Below, piece after piece: positions 6,818-17,619 of a DNA stretch of 61,569 bases (its first letter is position 1; every line of letters starts with the position of its first letter). The stretch is from the NCBI RefSeq assembly GCF_000423625.1, contig NZ_AUII01000027.1, positions 1 through 61,569 of the forward strand, written 5' to 3'. The notes under the pieces are model-generated. The model saw nothing but the letters and a program-made list of their open reading frames with translations. It did not search any database and was not told where the DNA came from. The stretch comes from Pseudonocardia asaccharolytica DSM 44247 = NBRC 16224. GTDB taxonomy: Bacteria; Actinomycetota; Actinomycetes; Mycobacteriales; Pseudonocardiaceae. The translations under genes and the position numbers were made by a program.

Positions 6818-8953
6818 CTACGAGCCCAGTGACGCGGGCGCCCCCTCGTACCGCGCGAAGCCGCGGCTGAACGTCGCGGTACCCGAGGTCATCGCCCGCA
6901 GGTCCACCGCGTAGCGCACCAGTTCGGTGGCCGGGACCTCGGCGCGGACCAGGGTGCGCCCGGCGCCGGCGACGTCCGTGCCGAGCACGCGTCCGCGCCG
7001 GGACGACAGGTCACCGAGCACGGAGCCGAGGTGCTCGTCGGGAATGCGGACGGTGACCTCGTCGAGGGGTTCCAGCAGCGTCGTTCCGCACGCCTCGGCG
7101 GCCTCCCGCAGCGCCAGCGCGCCCGCGGTCTGGAATGCGGCGTCGGAGGAGTCGACGCTGTGCGCCTTTCCGTCCACCAGCCTCGCCCGCACGTCGACGA
7201 CCGGGTGGGCGGTCTCGCCGCCCGCGGCCAGGCCGCGTTCGAGCTGGGCGCGGATGCCCTTCTCGACACTCGGGATGAACTGCGTGGGCACCGCGCCGCC
7301 GACCACCTTGGACTCGAACTCGAAGCCGGCTCCGCGGGGCAGCGGCTCGAACTCGATGTGGCACACCGCGTACTGGCCGTGCCCGCCGGACTGTTTGACG
7401 TGCCGTCCGGTGACCCGTCCGGCGCGGGCCAGAGTGACCCGCATCGGCACCTTGACCGGTTCGGTGTCGACCTCGGCCCCGCCGGCCCGCAGGCGGGACA
7501 GCACGACGTCGGCATGCGCCTCGCCCATGCACCACAACACCGTCTGGTGGGTCTCGGAGTTGCGTTCCAGGCGCAGCGTCGGATCGGCCGCCACGAGCCG
7601 CGACAGCGTCTTGACCAGCGCATCCTCGTCGCCCCGGGAGCGGGCGACGACCGCGACGGGCAGCAGCGGGTCGGGCAGGTCCCATGGCTGCAGCAGCAGC
7701 GGGTGGTCGCTGGCGGAGACGGTGTCACCGGTCTCGGCCGTGCCGAGCTTGGTGAGTGCGCAGATATCGCCCGCGATGCAGCCGTCGACCTCGCGCAGGG
7801 TGGCCCCGAGCGGGGAGTAGACGTGGGCGAGCCGCTCGTCGGTGTCGTGGCCGTCGGCGCCGCCCCGTGCGTCCGCGGTGCGCTGCGCCGGCAGGTGCCC
7901 GCTCACGTGCACCGTGGCATCGGGTCGCAGCGTGCCGGAGAACACCCGCACCAGCGACACCCGGCCGACGTAGGCGTCGGCGGAGGTCCGCACGACCTCG
8001 GCGGCCAGCGGACCGGACGGGTCGGCGGTGAGGACCGGATGCTCGGCGCCGTCCACCCCCGACACCGACGGCAGCGGGTGTCCCAGCGGTGACGGGAAGC
8101 CGCCGATGACCAGTTCGAGCAGCGCGTCGAGGCCGATCCTGCTGTGCGCGCAGGCGGGGATCACCGGGTGGAACGAGCCGCGCGCGACGGCCTTCTCCAG
8201 GTCCGCGGTGAGCGTCGCGACGTCGATCTGTTCGCCGTCGAGATAGCGCTCCATGAGGGTCTCGTCCTCGGACTGCTCGATGATCCCCTCGATGAGCGCG
8301 GCGCGGGCGTCCGCGGCCCCCTCGGGCGCAGCGTCCTGCGGGGTCTGCGACAGCAGCCCGTAGAGGCCGGTCAGCCCGCCGTCGTCGGCGCGGATCGGCA
8401 GGTAGAGCGGGATGACGCCGGTACCGAACGCGTCCTGGCAGGCGGCCGTGGTGGCCTCCAGGGCGGCGCGGGCATGATCGCAGCGGGCGATCACCACAGC
8501 CCGCGGCATGCCGACCGCGGCGCATTCCTCCCACTGCTCGACGGTGGCCGGGTCGATGGTGCCCTCGTGGCCCTCCGCGGCGGAGATGACGAACAGGGCG
8601 GCGTCGGCGGCGCGCAGGCCCGCGCGCAGCTCGCCGACGAAGTCGCCGTATCCGGGGGTGTCGATCAAGTTGATCTTGATGTCCTCGTGCAGGAGCGGCG
8701 CCACCGAGAGCGCGACCGATCGCTGCTGGCGGACCGCGGCGGGATCGTGATCGCAGACCGTGGTGCCGTCGAGGACGGTGCCCTGCCTGGTGATCGCACC
8801 GGTGTGCGCGAGCAGCGCCTCCACCAGCGTCGTCTTTCCCGAGCCGCTGGGCCCGACGAGGACCACATTGCGCACCCGGGCGGGATCGGCGACGGCCGGT
8901 ACCCGGGACGACCCGGCTCCCGCGCGCTGCCCGCTGTCTGCTCTGACGGCCAT
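6818..8953 (-). CDS. Elongation factor G-like GTPase (FusA2 type)
   Basis: 711 residues with all EF-G domains. G1 is GPSGSGKTT and G3 is DTPGYGDF; domain II follows, then domains III-V (KQSGGHGQYAVC, YAVDLRAMTSGT). It belongs to the actinobacterial EF-G-like paralogs rather than the translation factor proper, which sits beside tuf. The G4 guanine-specificity motif is unusual: ARCD appears where NKxD or TKxD is expected (VVIARCDHARA). The ATG at 8953 follows a purine-rich GGGGGTGG. An in-frame GTG at 8962 is possible but would overlap that site. Confidence 0.9.
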   Translation of the reverse strand: MAVRADSGQRAGAGSSRVPAVADPARVRNVVLVGPSGSGKTTLVEALLAHTGAITRQGTVLDGTTVCDHDPAAVRQQRSVALSVAPLLHEDIKINLIDTPGYGDFVGELRAGLRAADAALFVISAAEGHEGTIDPATVEQWEECAAVGMPRAVVIARCDHARAALEATTAACQDAFGTGVIPLYLPIRADDGGLTGLYGLLSQTPQDAAPEGAADARAALIEGIIEQSEDETLMERYLDGEQIDVATLTADLEKAVARGSFHPVIPACAHSRIGLDALLELVIGGFPSPLGHPLPSVSGVDGAEHPVLTADPSGPLAAEVVRTSADAYVGRVSLVRVFSGTLRPDATVHVSGHLPAQRTADARGGADGHDTDERLAHVYSPLGATLREVDGCIAGDICALTKLGTAETGDTVSASDHPLLLQPWDLPDPLLPVAVVARSRGDEDALVKTLSRLVAADPTLRLERNSETHQTVLWCMGEAHADVVLSRLRAGGAEVDTEPVKVPMRVTLARAGRVTGRHVKQSGGHGQYAVCHIEFEPLPRGAGFEFESKVVGGAVPTQFIPSVEKGIRAQLERGLAAGGETAHPVVDVRARLVDGKAHSVDSSDAAFQTAGALALREAAEACGTTLLEPLDEVTVRIPDEHLGSVLGDLSSRRGRVLGTDVAGAGRTLVRAEVPATELVRYAVDLRAMTSGTATFSRGFARYEGAPASLGS

Positions 8954-9079
8954 ATCGACCACCCCCGGAACCGGAGTCGCAACACTGCGCTGGTGTGTCC
9001 GATTTCACTCCACTTGGCGGGACAACTCAACCCCTGCGCGGCGCGGGGGTTGCAACGGCAACCGGGGTAGGTTGCGGAT

Positions 9080-10456
9080 GTGCCGATCCCCGGACCCGGA
9101 TACGCCATCACCGCGCGGGTGGAGGCACCCGCCTCCGCCAGCGCCGCGGGCGACCTCGCGCTGGCGGTCGGACGGGTCGGCGGCGTCGTCACCGCCTTCG
9201 ACGTGGTCGAGGCGGCGACCGGCCACGTCGTGGTGGACCTCAGCTGCAATGTGGTCAACGAAACCCACGTCAGCGCGATCACCGCCGCTCTCGAGGCGCT
9301 CGACGGGGTCCGCGTCCGGAAGGTCTCGGACCGCACGTTCCTGGTGCACCTCGGCGGCAAGCTGGAGGTGCAGTCCAAGGTCAGCCTGCGCAACCGTGAC
9401 GACCTGTCCCGCGCCTACACCCCCGGCGTCGCCCGAGTGTGCCGGGCGATCGCGGCCCACCCCGCCGACGCCCGGCGGCTCACGATCAAGCGCAACACCG
9501 TCGCCGTCGTCAGCGACGGGTCGGCGGTGCTGGGGCTCGGCAATCTCGGCGCCGCCGCGGCGATGCCGGTGATGGAGGGCAAGGCGGCGCTGTTCAAACG
9601 GTTCGCCGGGGTCGACGCCTGGCCGGTCTGCCTGGACACCCAGGACACCGAGGAGATCATCCGCACCGTGCAGGTGATCGCGCCGGCCTACGGCGGGATC
9701 AACCTGGAGGACATCGCCGCGCCGCGCTGCTTCGAGATCGAGCGCAGGCTGCGCGCGCTGCTCGACATCCCGGTCTTCCACGACGATCAGCACGGCACCG
9801 CCGTCGTGGTGCTCGGCGCGCTGCGCAACGCGCTGCGGGTGGTGGGCAAGAAGCTCGCCGACTGCCGGATCGTGATCTGCGGTGCAGGCGCGGCCGGGTC
9901 GGCGATCATTCGGCTGCTGACCGCGGAGAGCACCGCCGACATCCTGGCCGTCGACGTCGACGGGATCGTGCACCGCGACCGGCCGGGGCTGGATGAGAAC
10001 CTGCGCTCCATCGCCGCCCGAACCAACATCCACAACCGCCGCGGCGCGCTCGCCGACGCGCTCGTGGGCGCCGACGTGTTCATCGGGGTGTCGGCCCCGA
10101 ACCTGTTCGGCGCCGCCGAGGCCGCCGGGATGGCGGAGAACGCGATCATCTTCGCGCTGGCCAACCCGGAACCGGAGATCGACCCGATGATCGCGCACCA
10201 GCATGCGGCCGTTGTGGCCACCGGTCGTTCCGACTACCCGAACCAGATCAACAACGTGCTCGCGTTCCCCGGGGTGTTCCGCGGGCTGCTCGACGCGCAG
10301 GCGTGCGATATCACCGACGCGATGCTGCTGGCCGCCTCCGCCGCGATCGCCGACGTGGTGGCCGAACCGAACCCCTCGTTCATCGTGCCCAGCGTCTTCG
10401 ATGCCGCGGTGGTCCCGGCGGTGGCCGCGGCGGTCCGCACCGCGGCATCGGCGTGA
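9080..10456 (+). CDS. NAD(P)-dependent malic enzyme with N-terminal ACT domain
   Basis: 458 residues. An ACT-like regulatory domain (about 1-80, ending [13 protein letters not shown]) precedes the malic enzyme core. Core signatures are [38 protein letters not shown] with a catalytic lysine, the metal-binding [10 protein letters not shown] and the dinucleotide-binding [11 protein letters not shown]. It decarboxylates malate to pyruvate. The ACT domain suggests allosteric control by an amino acid. The GTG start follows GGGGTAGG. It is divergent from the EF-G-like gene, sharing a 126-base intergenic region. Confidence 0.93.
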   Translation: MPIPGPGYAITARVEAPASASAAGDLALAVGRVGGVVTAFDVVEAATGHVVVDLSCNVVNETHVSAITAALEALDGVRVRKVSDRTFLVHLGGKLEVQSKVSLRNRDDLSRAYTPGVARVCRAIAAHPADARRLTIKRNTVAVVSDGSAVLGLGNLGAAAAMPVMEGKAALFKRFAGVDAWPVCLDTQDTEEIIRTVQVIAPAYGGINLEDIAAPRCFEIERRLRALLDIPVFHDDQHGTAVVVLGALRNALRVVGKKLADCRIVICGAGAAGSAIIRLLTAESTADILAVDVDGIVHRDRPGLDENLRSIAARTNIHNRRGALADALVGADVFIGVSAPNLFGAAEAAGMAENAIIFALANPEPEIDPMIAHQHAAVVATGRSDYPNQINNVLAFPGVFRGLLDAQACDITDAMLLAASAAIADVVAEPNPSFIVPSVFDAAVVPAVAAAVRTAASA

Positions 10457-10583
10457 TCACCGTTTCGGAGCCCGCGGCCGCGATCGGCGCGGCGGCCGGA
10501 TCCCAATCGGCGATCTTCGCCGGGGCGAGGCTGCGGTCACGTCGCTGACGGCCGCGGCGGGCGGCTGACTACGCTGGCTGTCT

Positions 10584-11234
10584 GTGGTGGAGTCCAAGAC
10601 CGGTTCCGACCTGACCGTCGGTGTCCTCGCCCTGCAGGGTGACGTTCGCGAGCACCTGGCCGCGCTGACCGCATGCGGCCTGCGGGCGGCACCGGTGCGC
10701 CGTCCCGCCGAGCTCGACGCCATCGACGCCATCGTGCTGCCCGGCGGGGAGTCGACCACGATGAGTCGGCTGCTGGAGACCTTCGAGCTGCTCGAACCGC
10801 TGCGCGCCCGGATCGCGGCCGGGATGCCCGCCTACGGTTCGTGTGCCGGGATGATCCTGCTCGCCGCCGAGGTCCTCGACGGGCGCCCGGACCAGCAGCA
10901 GCTCGGCGGCCTCGATGTCGTCGTCCGGCGCAACGCCTTCGGCCGGCAGGTCGACTCGTTCGAGACCGATCTCGTCCTCGACGGTATCGGCGGCGACCCG
11001 ATCCGCGCGGTGTTCATCCGCGCGCCCTGGGTCGAGAAGACCGGCGCGGACGTCGAGATCCTCGCGACCGTGCCCGCGGTGAGCGGTGCGGGCGCCGCGG
11101 CGGGGCAGGTCGTCGCCGTGCGCCAGGGCCGGGTGCTGGCCACCGCGTTCCACCCCGAGCTGACGGGCGACCGCCGGATGCACGCGCTGTTCTGCGACAT
11201 CGTGCGCGAGGCGGCAGGCGGCGACCACGGTTGA
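10584..11234 (+). CDS. pdxT: PdxT, glutaminase subunit of PLP synthase
   Basis: 216 residues, class I-like glutamine amidotransferase that releases ammonia to PdxS. Visible features are [12 protein letters not shown] at the N-terminus, the nucleophile loop YGSCAGMI, the LPGGEST glutamine-contact motif and the catalytic AFHPELT histidine. It is intact and of family length (usually about 190-220). yebC follows 133 bases later, the standard actinobacterial order. Confidence 0.96.
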   Translation: MVESKTGSDLTVGVLALQGDVREHLAALTACGLRAAPVRRPAELDAIDAIVLPGGESTTMSRLLETFELLEPLRARIAAGMPAYGSCAGMILLAAEVLDGRPDQQQLGGLDVVVRRNAFGRQVDSFETDLVLDGIGGDPIRAVFIRAPWVEKTGADVEILATVPAVSGAGAAAGQVVAVRQGRVLATAFHPELTGDRRMHALFCDIVREAAGGDHG

Positions 11235-11367
11235 GCCCCGCGGCCGCGCTTCGGCCGTGCGGAGCAGCGTCGGTGCCCTCGGTAGGATTGACGGCTGCCG
11301 ACGGCGTCGACGGTATCGGTTGACGCAGCCGGTTGACGCAGGTGAACAGCAGAAGGGGAGCACGTCG

Positions 11368-12120
11368 ATGAGCGGCCACTCCAAGTGGGCGACGACCAAG
11401 CACAAGAAGGCCGTTGTCGACGCCCGGCGAGGCAAGATGTTCGCCAAGCTGATCAAGAACATCGAGGTTGCGGCGCGCACCGGCGGCGGCGACCCGGACG
11501 GCAACCCGACGCTCTACGACGCCATCCAGAAGGCCAAGAAGAGCTCGGTGCCCAACGACAACATCGACCGTGCGGTCAAGCGCGGCTCGGGCGCCGACGC
11601 CGGCGGGGCCGACTACCAGGCGATCACCTACGAGGGGTACGCCCCGAACGGCGTCGCGCTGCTCATCGAGTGCCTCACCGACAACCGCAACCGCGCGGCC
11701 ACCGAGGTCCGCACGGCGATGAACCGCAACGGCGGTCAGATGGCCGACCCCGGCTCGGTGTCGTATCTGTTCACCCGCAAGGGCGTCGTCATCGTGCCGA
11801 AGGGCGACCTCGCCGAGGACGATCTGCTGCTGGCGGTGCTGGAGGCGGGCGCCGAGGAGGTCAACGACCTCGGGGAGAGCTTCGAGGTCATCTCCGAGCC
11901 GGGAGACCTGGTGGCGGTGCGGACCGCGCTGCAGGAGGCGGGGATCGACTACGACTCGGCGGATCCCACGTTCGTGCCGTCGATGCAGGTCCCGCTCGAC
12001 GTCGAGGGGGCCAAGAAGGTGTTCCGGCTGATCGAAGCCCTCGAGGACAGCGACGACGTGCAGAACGTGTACTCGAACTTCGACGTGTCCGACGAGACGC
12101 TGGCGTTGCTGGAGGCGTAG
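11368..12120 (+). CDS. yebC: YebC/PmpR family protein
   Basis: 250 residues starting [15 protein letters not shown], the invariant family N-terminus. The ATG at 11368 follows GAAGGGGAG at 11352-11360; the frame is open further upstream but not homologous. Members act as DNA-binding regulators near ruvC or as translation factors easing ribosome stalling at proline stretches. The position between pdxT and ruvC is conserved, though here about 6 kb separates it from ruvC. Confidence 0.96.
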   Translation: MSGHSKWATTKHKKAVVDARRGKMFAKLIKNIEVAARTGGGDPDGNPTLYDAIQKAKKSSVPNDNIDRAVKRGSGADAGGADYQAITYEGYAPNGVALLIECLTDNRNRAATEVRTAMNRNGGQMADPGSVSYLFTRKGVVIVPKGDLAEDDLLLAVLEAGAEEVNDLGESFEVISEPGDLVAVRTALQEAGIDYDSADPTFVPSMQVPLDVEGAKKVFRLIEALEDSDDVQNVYSNFDVSDETLALLEA

Positions 12121-12182
12121 CCGGTCCGGGAAGGGCGGCTCTGGACGGTGTCGTTGCGCCGTTGGCGCATCTGCGGAGGTAC

Positions 12183-12855
12183 TCACGGCGGATCCGGTCG
12201 CACCAGCCCGTGCCGGTAGGCCAGTGACACCAGATGCGCGCGGTCCCGCACGCCGAGCTTGGTCAGTGCCCTGCTGATGTGGATCTTCGTGACGGCCGGG
12301 CTGATGACCAGCCGCCGGGTGATCTCCCCGTTGCTCAGGCCTTCGGCGACCAGCGCGACCACCTCGCGCTCGCGGGCGGTGAGCCCGGAGAACACGTTCT
12401 CGTCGACGGTGAGCGGCGGTGGCGCCGCCAGCTTGGCGATCAGCCTGCGGGTCAGTCCGGGCGCCAGCAGCTCCTCCCCGCCGGCCACCACTCTGATCCT
12501 ACGCAACAGCCGGGCGGGATCGTGTTTTCTTCAGCAGGAAACCACTCGCGCCCGCGTTGATCCCCTCGACCGCGTAGGAATCCTCGTCGAACGTCGTCAG
12601 GATGAGGATGCGCACGGCCGCGAGTTCCGGGTCCGCGCTGATCCGCCGGATGCCCTCCGCCCCGTCGGTGCCCGGCATCCGGATGTCCATCAGCACCACG
12701 TCGGGCCGGGCCGCGCGGGCGAGCTCGGCCGCCGTGGCCCGTCGCCAGCCCTCACCGACCACCTCCATGTCGTCCTCGGACTCGATGAGCACGCGGAAAC
12801 CGGCCCGCACGAGCGCCTGGTCGTCCGCGACCGGGGCGAGACGTCGCACACTCAC
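12183..12855 (-). pseudogene. Frameshifted NarL/LuxR-family response regulator
   Basis: The upstream part (from GTG 12855) encodes a receiver domain: VADDQALVRAGF, the phosphoacceptor segment DVVLMDIRMPG, LILTTFDED and FLLKKT. It then stops out of frame. The downstream frame continues with DPARLLRRIRVVAGGEELL and a complete LuxR-type HTH (LTAREREVVALVAEGLSN). One extra base at about 12520, within the AAAACAC run, explains the switch. No sensor kinase lies beside it; a kinase would normally be upstream. It may be an orphan decayed two-component regulator or a sequencing error. Confidence 0.85.
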
Positions 12856-13078
12856 GGTGGCGGCGACCGCCGCGGCCCGCACCACGGCGCCCGCGCCGAG
12901 CGAGCCCGCAGGCCCGCCGGGGCCGATGTGTGCGGCTCGGGTTCGGGCCACGATCGATTCATCCGATTCCGCTGAACCCGCAGGGCATCCGGCCCATCGG
13001 TGGAAAGCCGCCGATGGCGCGAATTGCTCGCGATCGACGCCGCGGGATCGACGCCATGGGAAACGAGTGAGAAACGAA

Positions 13079-13277
13079 ATGATGGCGAGAATTCTCGGGG
13101 ACGTTGTCGGACTCGTCGTCGGAGCCATTGCCGGCGCGGTGCTGTTCGACCAGGGGCCGGGCCATCGTCGGTGCGGCGGTCGGCGCGACGGCCGGGTCGG
13201 TCGCGGCACGGCGCAACCGACCCGGCTCGTCGGCGACGCACGGGAACATCGACGACGATGACCGGACGGAGCGGTAG
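13079..13277 (+). pseudogene. Small glycine-zipper membrane protein, frameshifted
   Basis: MMARILGDVVGLVVGAIAG and VLFDQ in one frame continue as GRAIVGAAVGATAGSVAARR, then THGNIDDDDRTER and stop in another. Removing one G from the GGGG run at 13153-13156 restores a 65-residue protein with two glycine-zipper membrane segments. The stop overlaps the start of the next gene by 20 bases, suggesting the pair was once co-translated. No function can be assigned. Confidence 0.55.
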
Positions 13278-13722
13278 ACGTGCCGCTGCGGACAACGGTG
13301 CAGCGACCACGCGGGGCGGCACCCGAGCGGGTGCCGCCCCGGATCTGGTTCCGCTGCGGATCACCGCGGTATCGGCCGCCGCGGTGCTCCTGGCGCAACC
13401 GGTGTGGGCCGGTCTCTTCATCACCGGGCAGGTGTCGTACCTGGGTGCGCACGGCGGGGGCGCCTTCGTCGCACTGCTGCTGGTGCTGTGTCAACTCGTC
13501 GCCGTGCTCGTGCTATGGCGGCCGGGGCACGGCAGCCCCGGGCCGGTGCTGTACTCCGTCGCGGAGCTCGGCCTGGTGATCACGCAGATGGCGCTCGGCG
13601 GCGCCCGGGTGCTGGCGGTGCACATCCCGCTCGGGGTGGCGCTGATCGGGACGGCGCTGCTGTTCGCGCGGTGGGCCTGTTCGGACCGGGGCGCCCGGCG
13701 GCGCGGGCGGGCGGCCCGATGA
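13258..13722 (+). CDS. Four-TM membrane protein of unknown function
   Basis: 154 residues. A charged N-terminus (about 30 residues) is followed by four hydrophobic segments near residues 38-60, 68-86, 95-115 and 120-140. A His-containing loop (VLAVHIPLGVAL) might bind heme or metal, though this is speculative. The ATG at 13258 is supported by the frame and by overlap with the preceding small gene. It lies directly upstream of a multicopper oxidase remnant, which hints that it belonged to a copper or redox cluster. Confidence 0.6.
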   Translation: MTGRSGRRAAADNGAATTRGGTRAGAAPDLVPLRITAVSAAAVLLAQPVWAGLFITGQVSYLGAHGGGAFVALLLVLCQLVAVLVLWRPGHGSPGPVLYSVAELGLVITQMALGGARVLAVHIPLGVALIGTALLFARWACSDRGARRRGRAAR

Positions 13723-13738
13723 GCCCGATGAGCCCGAG

Positions 13739-14143
13739 ATGGAGACCCTGCGGCGCGCACAGTCCGCGACGACCCGCCAGTTCGACTTCCGCCGCATGTC
13801 CGTCGACGGCTACGACGAGCAGGTGTGGACGATCAACGGTCAGGTGTTCAGCCCGACCACCATCCTGGCCCGGCCGCGGCTGGACACCGTGGAGCTGTGG
13901 CGGTTCACCAGCGACTTCCACCACCCGATCCACACCCACCTGGCGCACTTCCAGGTCGTCGGCCGCGACGGCGGATCCCCGGACCCGGCCGACGCCGGTT
14001 GGAAGGACGTCGTCGACCTGCGCCCGTACGAGGTGGTGGAGGTGCTGGTGCGCTTTCGCGGCTACCGCGGCCGCTACGTGCTGCGCTGCCACCACCTCGA
14101 ACACGAGGACATGGCCATGATGGCCAACTTCCAGGTCACCTGA
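13739..14143 (+). pseudogene. C-terminal fragment of a multicopper oxidase
   Basis: 134 residues corresponding only to the last cupredoxin domain of a roughly 450-500-residue multicopper oxidase. It keeps the HPIHTHLAHF copper motif and a RCHHLEHEDMAMM motif, in which Arg replaces the first His of the usual HCH trio. The N-terminal two-thirds with the other trinuclear-site ligands is absent upstream. A truncated, inactive remnant is the simplest reading. An electron-transfer single domain is less likely because a copper ligand is lost. Confidence 0.75.
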
Positions 14144-14216
14144 GCTCACCGGGGAAACCGCCGCGCCGGGCGGACGTCCCCGGTACCCGGGATCCAGGGG
14201 ACCCACAGGAAACTCC

Positions 14217-14741
14217 ATGATGAACGGTGTGGAAGCCGAAACCGCCGTGCCCGCGGCCGCCGGTGCCGAGGTGCGGGTCGCCCCGCTCGGCGCCGAGTAC
14301 GCGGGCGAGGCCTGGACCGTGCAGCGGGCCGCCTATGTCGCGGAGGCGCAGCGCTACTGCGCCCAGATCCCGCCGCTGGTCGAGACGCTCGCCACGGTGC
14401 GGGCCGAGCTGGCCCGCGCCGACGGTCCCGAGCTGGTCGCCCGCGGTGCGTGGCTGGGTCCGCGCCTGGTGGGGTCGGTCCGCGGCCGGATCGACGGCGA
14501 CCGGATGGAGGTGTCCCGCTTCGCCGTCGCGCCGGACGTGCAGCATCGCGGCATCGGGCGCGCGCTGCTGGCCGCTGTGCACGCGGCCGCCCCGCCGCCG
14601 GTGCGGACGTTCTGGCTGGTGGCGGCGGCGGGCAGCGAGGACAACCTCCGGTTCTACGCCGCGGCCGGCTACCGGGTCGTCGATCACCTCGTCGACCACC
14701 TCGGCGTCACGCTCGCGCGGATGGAGCGCCCGGCCCGCTGA
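14217..14741 (+). CDS. GNAT family N-acetyltransferase
   Basis: 174 residues with a GNAT fold. The acetyl-CoA loop is QHRGIGRALL after the beta-4 strand (MEVSRFAVAPDV), and the C-terminal part ends FYAAAGYRVVDH. An ACAGGAAACTCC leader precedes a double ATG (14217 and 14220). The substrate is unknown. It lies 50 bases upstream of polA. Confidence 0.85.
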   Translation: MMNGVEAETAVPAAAGAEVRVAPLGAEYAGEAWTVQRAAYVAEAQRYCAQIPPLVETLATVRAELARADGPELVARGAWLGPRLVGSVRGRIDGDRMEVSRFAVAPDVQHRGIGRALLAAVHAAAPPPVRTFWLVAAAGSEDNLRFYAAAGYRVVDHLVDHLGVTLARMERPAR

Positions 14742-14791
14742 TCACCTCGCGGGTGCGGGCCTGTCGGTGTCCGGTCCTAGACTCGCCCCCG

Positions 14792-17584
14792 ATGAGCTCC
14801 GCGACACCGACCCCAGCGAAGAACGCCGCTCCCGACCTCGCCGCCGCGCCGGCCGCGGGAGGCAAGCGGCTGCTGCTGCTCGACGGGCATTCGCTCGCCT
14901 ACCGGGCGTTCTTCGCGCTGCCCGCGGAGAACTTCCGCACCCGCACCGGGCAGACGACGAACGCGGTCTACGGCTTCACCTCGATGCTGATCAACCTGCT
15001 GCGCGACGAGCGGCCGACGCATCTGGCCGTGGCGTTCGACGTCTCCCGCAAGACGTTCCGCGCGGAGCGCTTCGCCGACTACAAGGCGAACCGCACGACC
15101 ACCCCGGACGACTTCCGGGGCCAGGTCCACCTGATCAAGGACGTGCTCGGCGCGCTGAACATCCCGGTGTTCGCCGTCGAGGGCTACGAGGCCGACGACG
15201 TCATCGCCACGCTGGCCACGAGGGCCGAGGCCGAGGGTTTCCAGGTGCTCATCACCACCGGCGACCGGGACGCCTTCCAGCTGGTCACCGACAACGTCAC
15301 GGTGCTCTACCCGCGCCGCGGCGTGTCCGACCTCGGCCGGATCGACCCGGCCGAGGTGGTGGAGCGCTACGGGCTCACCCCGGCCCAGTATCCCGACTTC
15401 GCGGCGTTGCGCGGCGATCCCAGCGACAACCTGCCGAGCATCCCCGGGGTCGGGGAGAAGACCGCGGCCAAATGGGTGCGGGAGTTCGGCTCGCTGGGTG
15501 AGCTGACCGACCGGGTCGACGAGGTCAAGGGCAAGGCGGGCGACGCGCTGCGGGCCAACCTCGCGGGCGTGCTGCTCAACCGGCAGCTCACCGAGCTGGT
15601 CCGCGACGTCGCCGTCGACGCCGTCCCCGCCGAGCTGGAGGTCCGGTCCTGGGACCGGGACGCGGTGCACCGGCTGTTCGACGAGCTGGAGTTCCGGGTG
15701 CTGCGCGACCGGCTGTTCGCCACGCTGCGCAGCGCCGAGCCGGAGGCCGACGAGGGCTTCGAGGTGGCGGGCGAGGTGCTCCCGGCCGGAACGGTGCGTT
15801 CGTGGCTCGACGCGCATGCGCGTGCCGGGCGCCGGATCGGGCTGGCGTTCTCCGGGATCACCGGCGGCGCGACGGCGGGTGACGTGGCGGGGATCGCGCT
15901 GGCGACGGGCGAGCCGACGGTCGAGGCGCGCGCGGCCGGTGCCGCCGCAGGCGTGCCGCAGGCCGGCTACGTCGACGTCCAGACGCTGGCCCCCGACGAC
16001 GAGGCGGCGCTGGGCGCGTGGCTGGCCGACGCGTCGGTGCCCAAGGCGGCGCACGACGTGAAGGCGGCGCTGCACGCGCTGCGCGGCCGTGGCTGGGTGC
16101 TGCGCGGGCTGACCAGCGACACCGCGCTGGCGGCGTACCTGGCCCGGCCCGGCCAGCGCAGCTTCGACCTGGCCGACCTGGCGCTGCGCTACCTGCGCCG
16201 CGAGCTGCGCGCGGACGGCGAGGGCGCGGACGGCCAGCTGTCCCTGCTCGAGGAGGAGGATGCGGCCGAGCGGCAGCGGGCTCACGAGCAGATGGTCGCC
16301 GCCTCGGCGGTGGCCGAGCTGGCCGACGCGCTCGACACCGAGCTGGGCGACCTCGGCGGCACCGATCTGCTGGCCGATCTCGAGCTGCCGCTGGAGTACG
16401 TGCTGGCCGATCTGGAGGCCGCCGGCATCGCGGTCGACCAGGACGCGCTGGCCGCGCTGGAGGCCGACTTCGCCGCCCAGGTCAGGCAGGCCGCCCAGGA
16501 CTGCTATCGGGTGATCGGCAAGGAGATCAACCTCGGCTCCCCGAAGCAGCTGCAGGTCGTGCTCTTCGACGAGCTGGGCATGCCCAAGACCAAGCGCACC
16601 AAGACCGGCTACACCACCGACGCCGACGCGTTGCAGAGCCTGTTCGAACAGACCGAACACCCGTTCCTGTCGCATCTGCTGCTCCACCGCGACGCGACGC
16701 GGCTGAAGGTCACCGTCGACGGGTTGCTGAAGTCGATCGCCGATGACGGTCGCATCCACACGACCTACAGCCAGACGATCGCGGCCACCGGCCGGCTCAG
16801 CTCCACCGAGCCCAACCTGCAGAACGTCCCGATCCGTACCGCCGCGGGCCGGCGGATCCGGCAGACGTTCGTCGTCGGCGCGGGATATGCGGATCTGATG
16901 ACCGCCGACTACAGCCAGATCGAGATGCGGATCATGGCCCACCTCTCGGAGGACGCGGCGCTGATCGAGGCGTTCCGTTCGCGGCACGACTTCCACGCCG
17001 AGACGGCCGCGCGGGTGTTCGGCGTCGCGGCCACCGAGGTCGACCCCGAGCGCCGCGCCAAGATCAAGGCGATGAACTACGGCCTGGCCTACGGGCTGTC
17101 CGCGTTCGGGCTCGCGGCGCAGCTGCGGATCTCCACCGAGGAGGCCCGCGTCCTGATGGACGAGTACTTCAAGACCTTCGGCGGGGTCCGCGACTATCTG
17201 CGCAGCGTCGTCGAGCGGGCCCGCAAGGACGGCTACACCGAGACGATGCTCGGTCGCCGCCGCTACCTGGCCGACCTGACCAGCGACAACCGGCAACGCC
17301 GCGAGATGGCCGAGCGGATGGCGCTCAACGCCCCGATCCAGGGCAGCGCCGCGGACATCATCAAGGTCGCCATGCTCAGGGTCCACCGGGCGCTGGCCGC
17401 GGCGGGGTTGCGCAGCCGCATGCTGCTGCAGGTCCACGACGAGCTCGTCCTGGAGGTCGCGCAGGAGGAGCGGGACGCCGTCGACGCGTTGGTCCGCCGG
17501 GAGATGGGTGCCGCGCACGAGCTCTCCGTGCCGCTGGAGGTGTCGGTGGGCTACGGGCACAGCTGGGACGACGCGGCGCACTGA
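14792..17584 (+). CDS. polA: DNA polymerase I
   Basis: 930 residues. The 5'-3' exonuclease domain (about 20-320) contains [15 protein letters not shown] and the [12 protein letters not shown] and TGDRDAFQL metal sites. A central 3'-5' exonuclease-like domain lacks a clear DEDD set, as in most actinobacterial Pol I. The polymerase domain carries motif [14 protein letters not shown], motif [16 protein letters not shown] and motif [11 protein letters not shown]. It fills gaps in repair and matures Okazaki fragments. The start ATG is chosen by homology length. Confidence 0.98.
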   Translation: MSSATPTPAKNAAPDLAAAPAAGGKRLLLLDGHSLAYRAFFALPAENFRTRTGQTTNAVYGFTSMLINLLRDERPTHLAVAFDVSRKTFRAERFADYKANRTTTPDDFRGQVHLIKDVLGALNIPVFAVEGYEADDVIATLATRAEAEGFQVLITTGDRDAFQLVTDNVTVLYPRRGVSDLGRIDPAEVVERYGLTPAQYPDFAALRGDPSDNLPSIPGVGEKTAAKWVREFGSLGELTDRVDEVKGKAGDALRANLAGVLLNRQLTELVRDVAVDAVPAELEVRSWDRDAVHRLFDELEFRVLRDRLFATLRSAEPEADEGFEVAGEVLPAGTVRSWLDAHARAGRRIGLAFSGITGGATAGDVAGIALATGEPTVEARAAGAAAGVPQAGYVDVQTLAPDDEAALGAWLADASVPKAAHDVKAALHALRGRGWVLRGLTSDTALAAYLARPGQRSFDLADLALRYLRRELRADGEGADGQLSLLEEEDAAERQRAHEQMVAASAVAELADALDTELGDLGGTDLLADLELPLEYVLADLEAAGIAVDQDALAALEADFAAQVRQAAQDCYRVIGKEINLGSPKQLQVVLFDELGMPKTKRTKTGYTTDADALQSLFEQTEHPFLSHLLLHRDATRLKVTVDGLLKSIADDGRIHTTYSQTIAATGRLSSTEPNLQNVPIRTAAGRRIRQTFVVGAGYADLMTADYSQIEMRIMAHLSEDAALIEAFRSRHDFHAETAARVFGVAATEVDPERRAKIKAMNYGLAYGLSAFGLAAQLRISTEEARVLMDEYFKTFGGVRDYLRSVVERARKDGYTETMLGRRRYLADLTSDNRQRREMAERMALNAPIQGSAADIIKVAMLRVHRALAAAGLRSRMLLQVHDELVLEVAQEERDAVDALVRREMGAAHELSVPLEVSVGYGHSWDDAAH

Positions 17585-17619
17585 GCCGCGGATCGTCAAG
17601 GTGGGGCGAGGATGTACCC

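Noticed and set aside
14777..17599. 940-codon open frame antisense to polA
   Set aside because: Produced by high third-position GC; polA has all polymerase motifs on the plus strand, and the antisense product has no recognisable domain.
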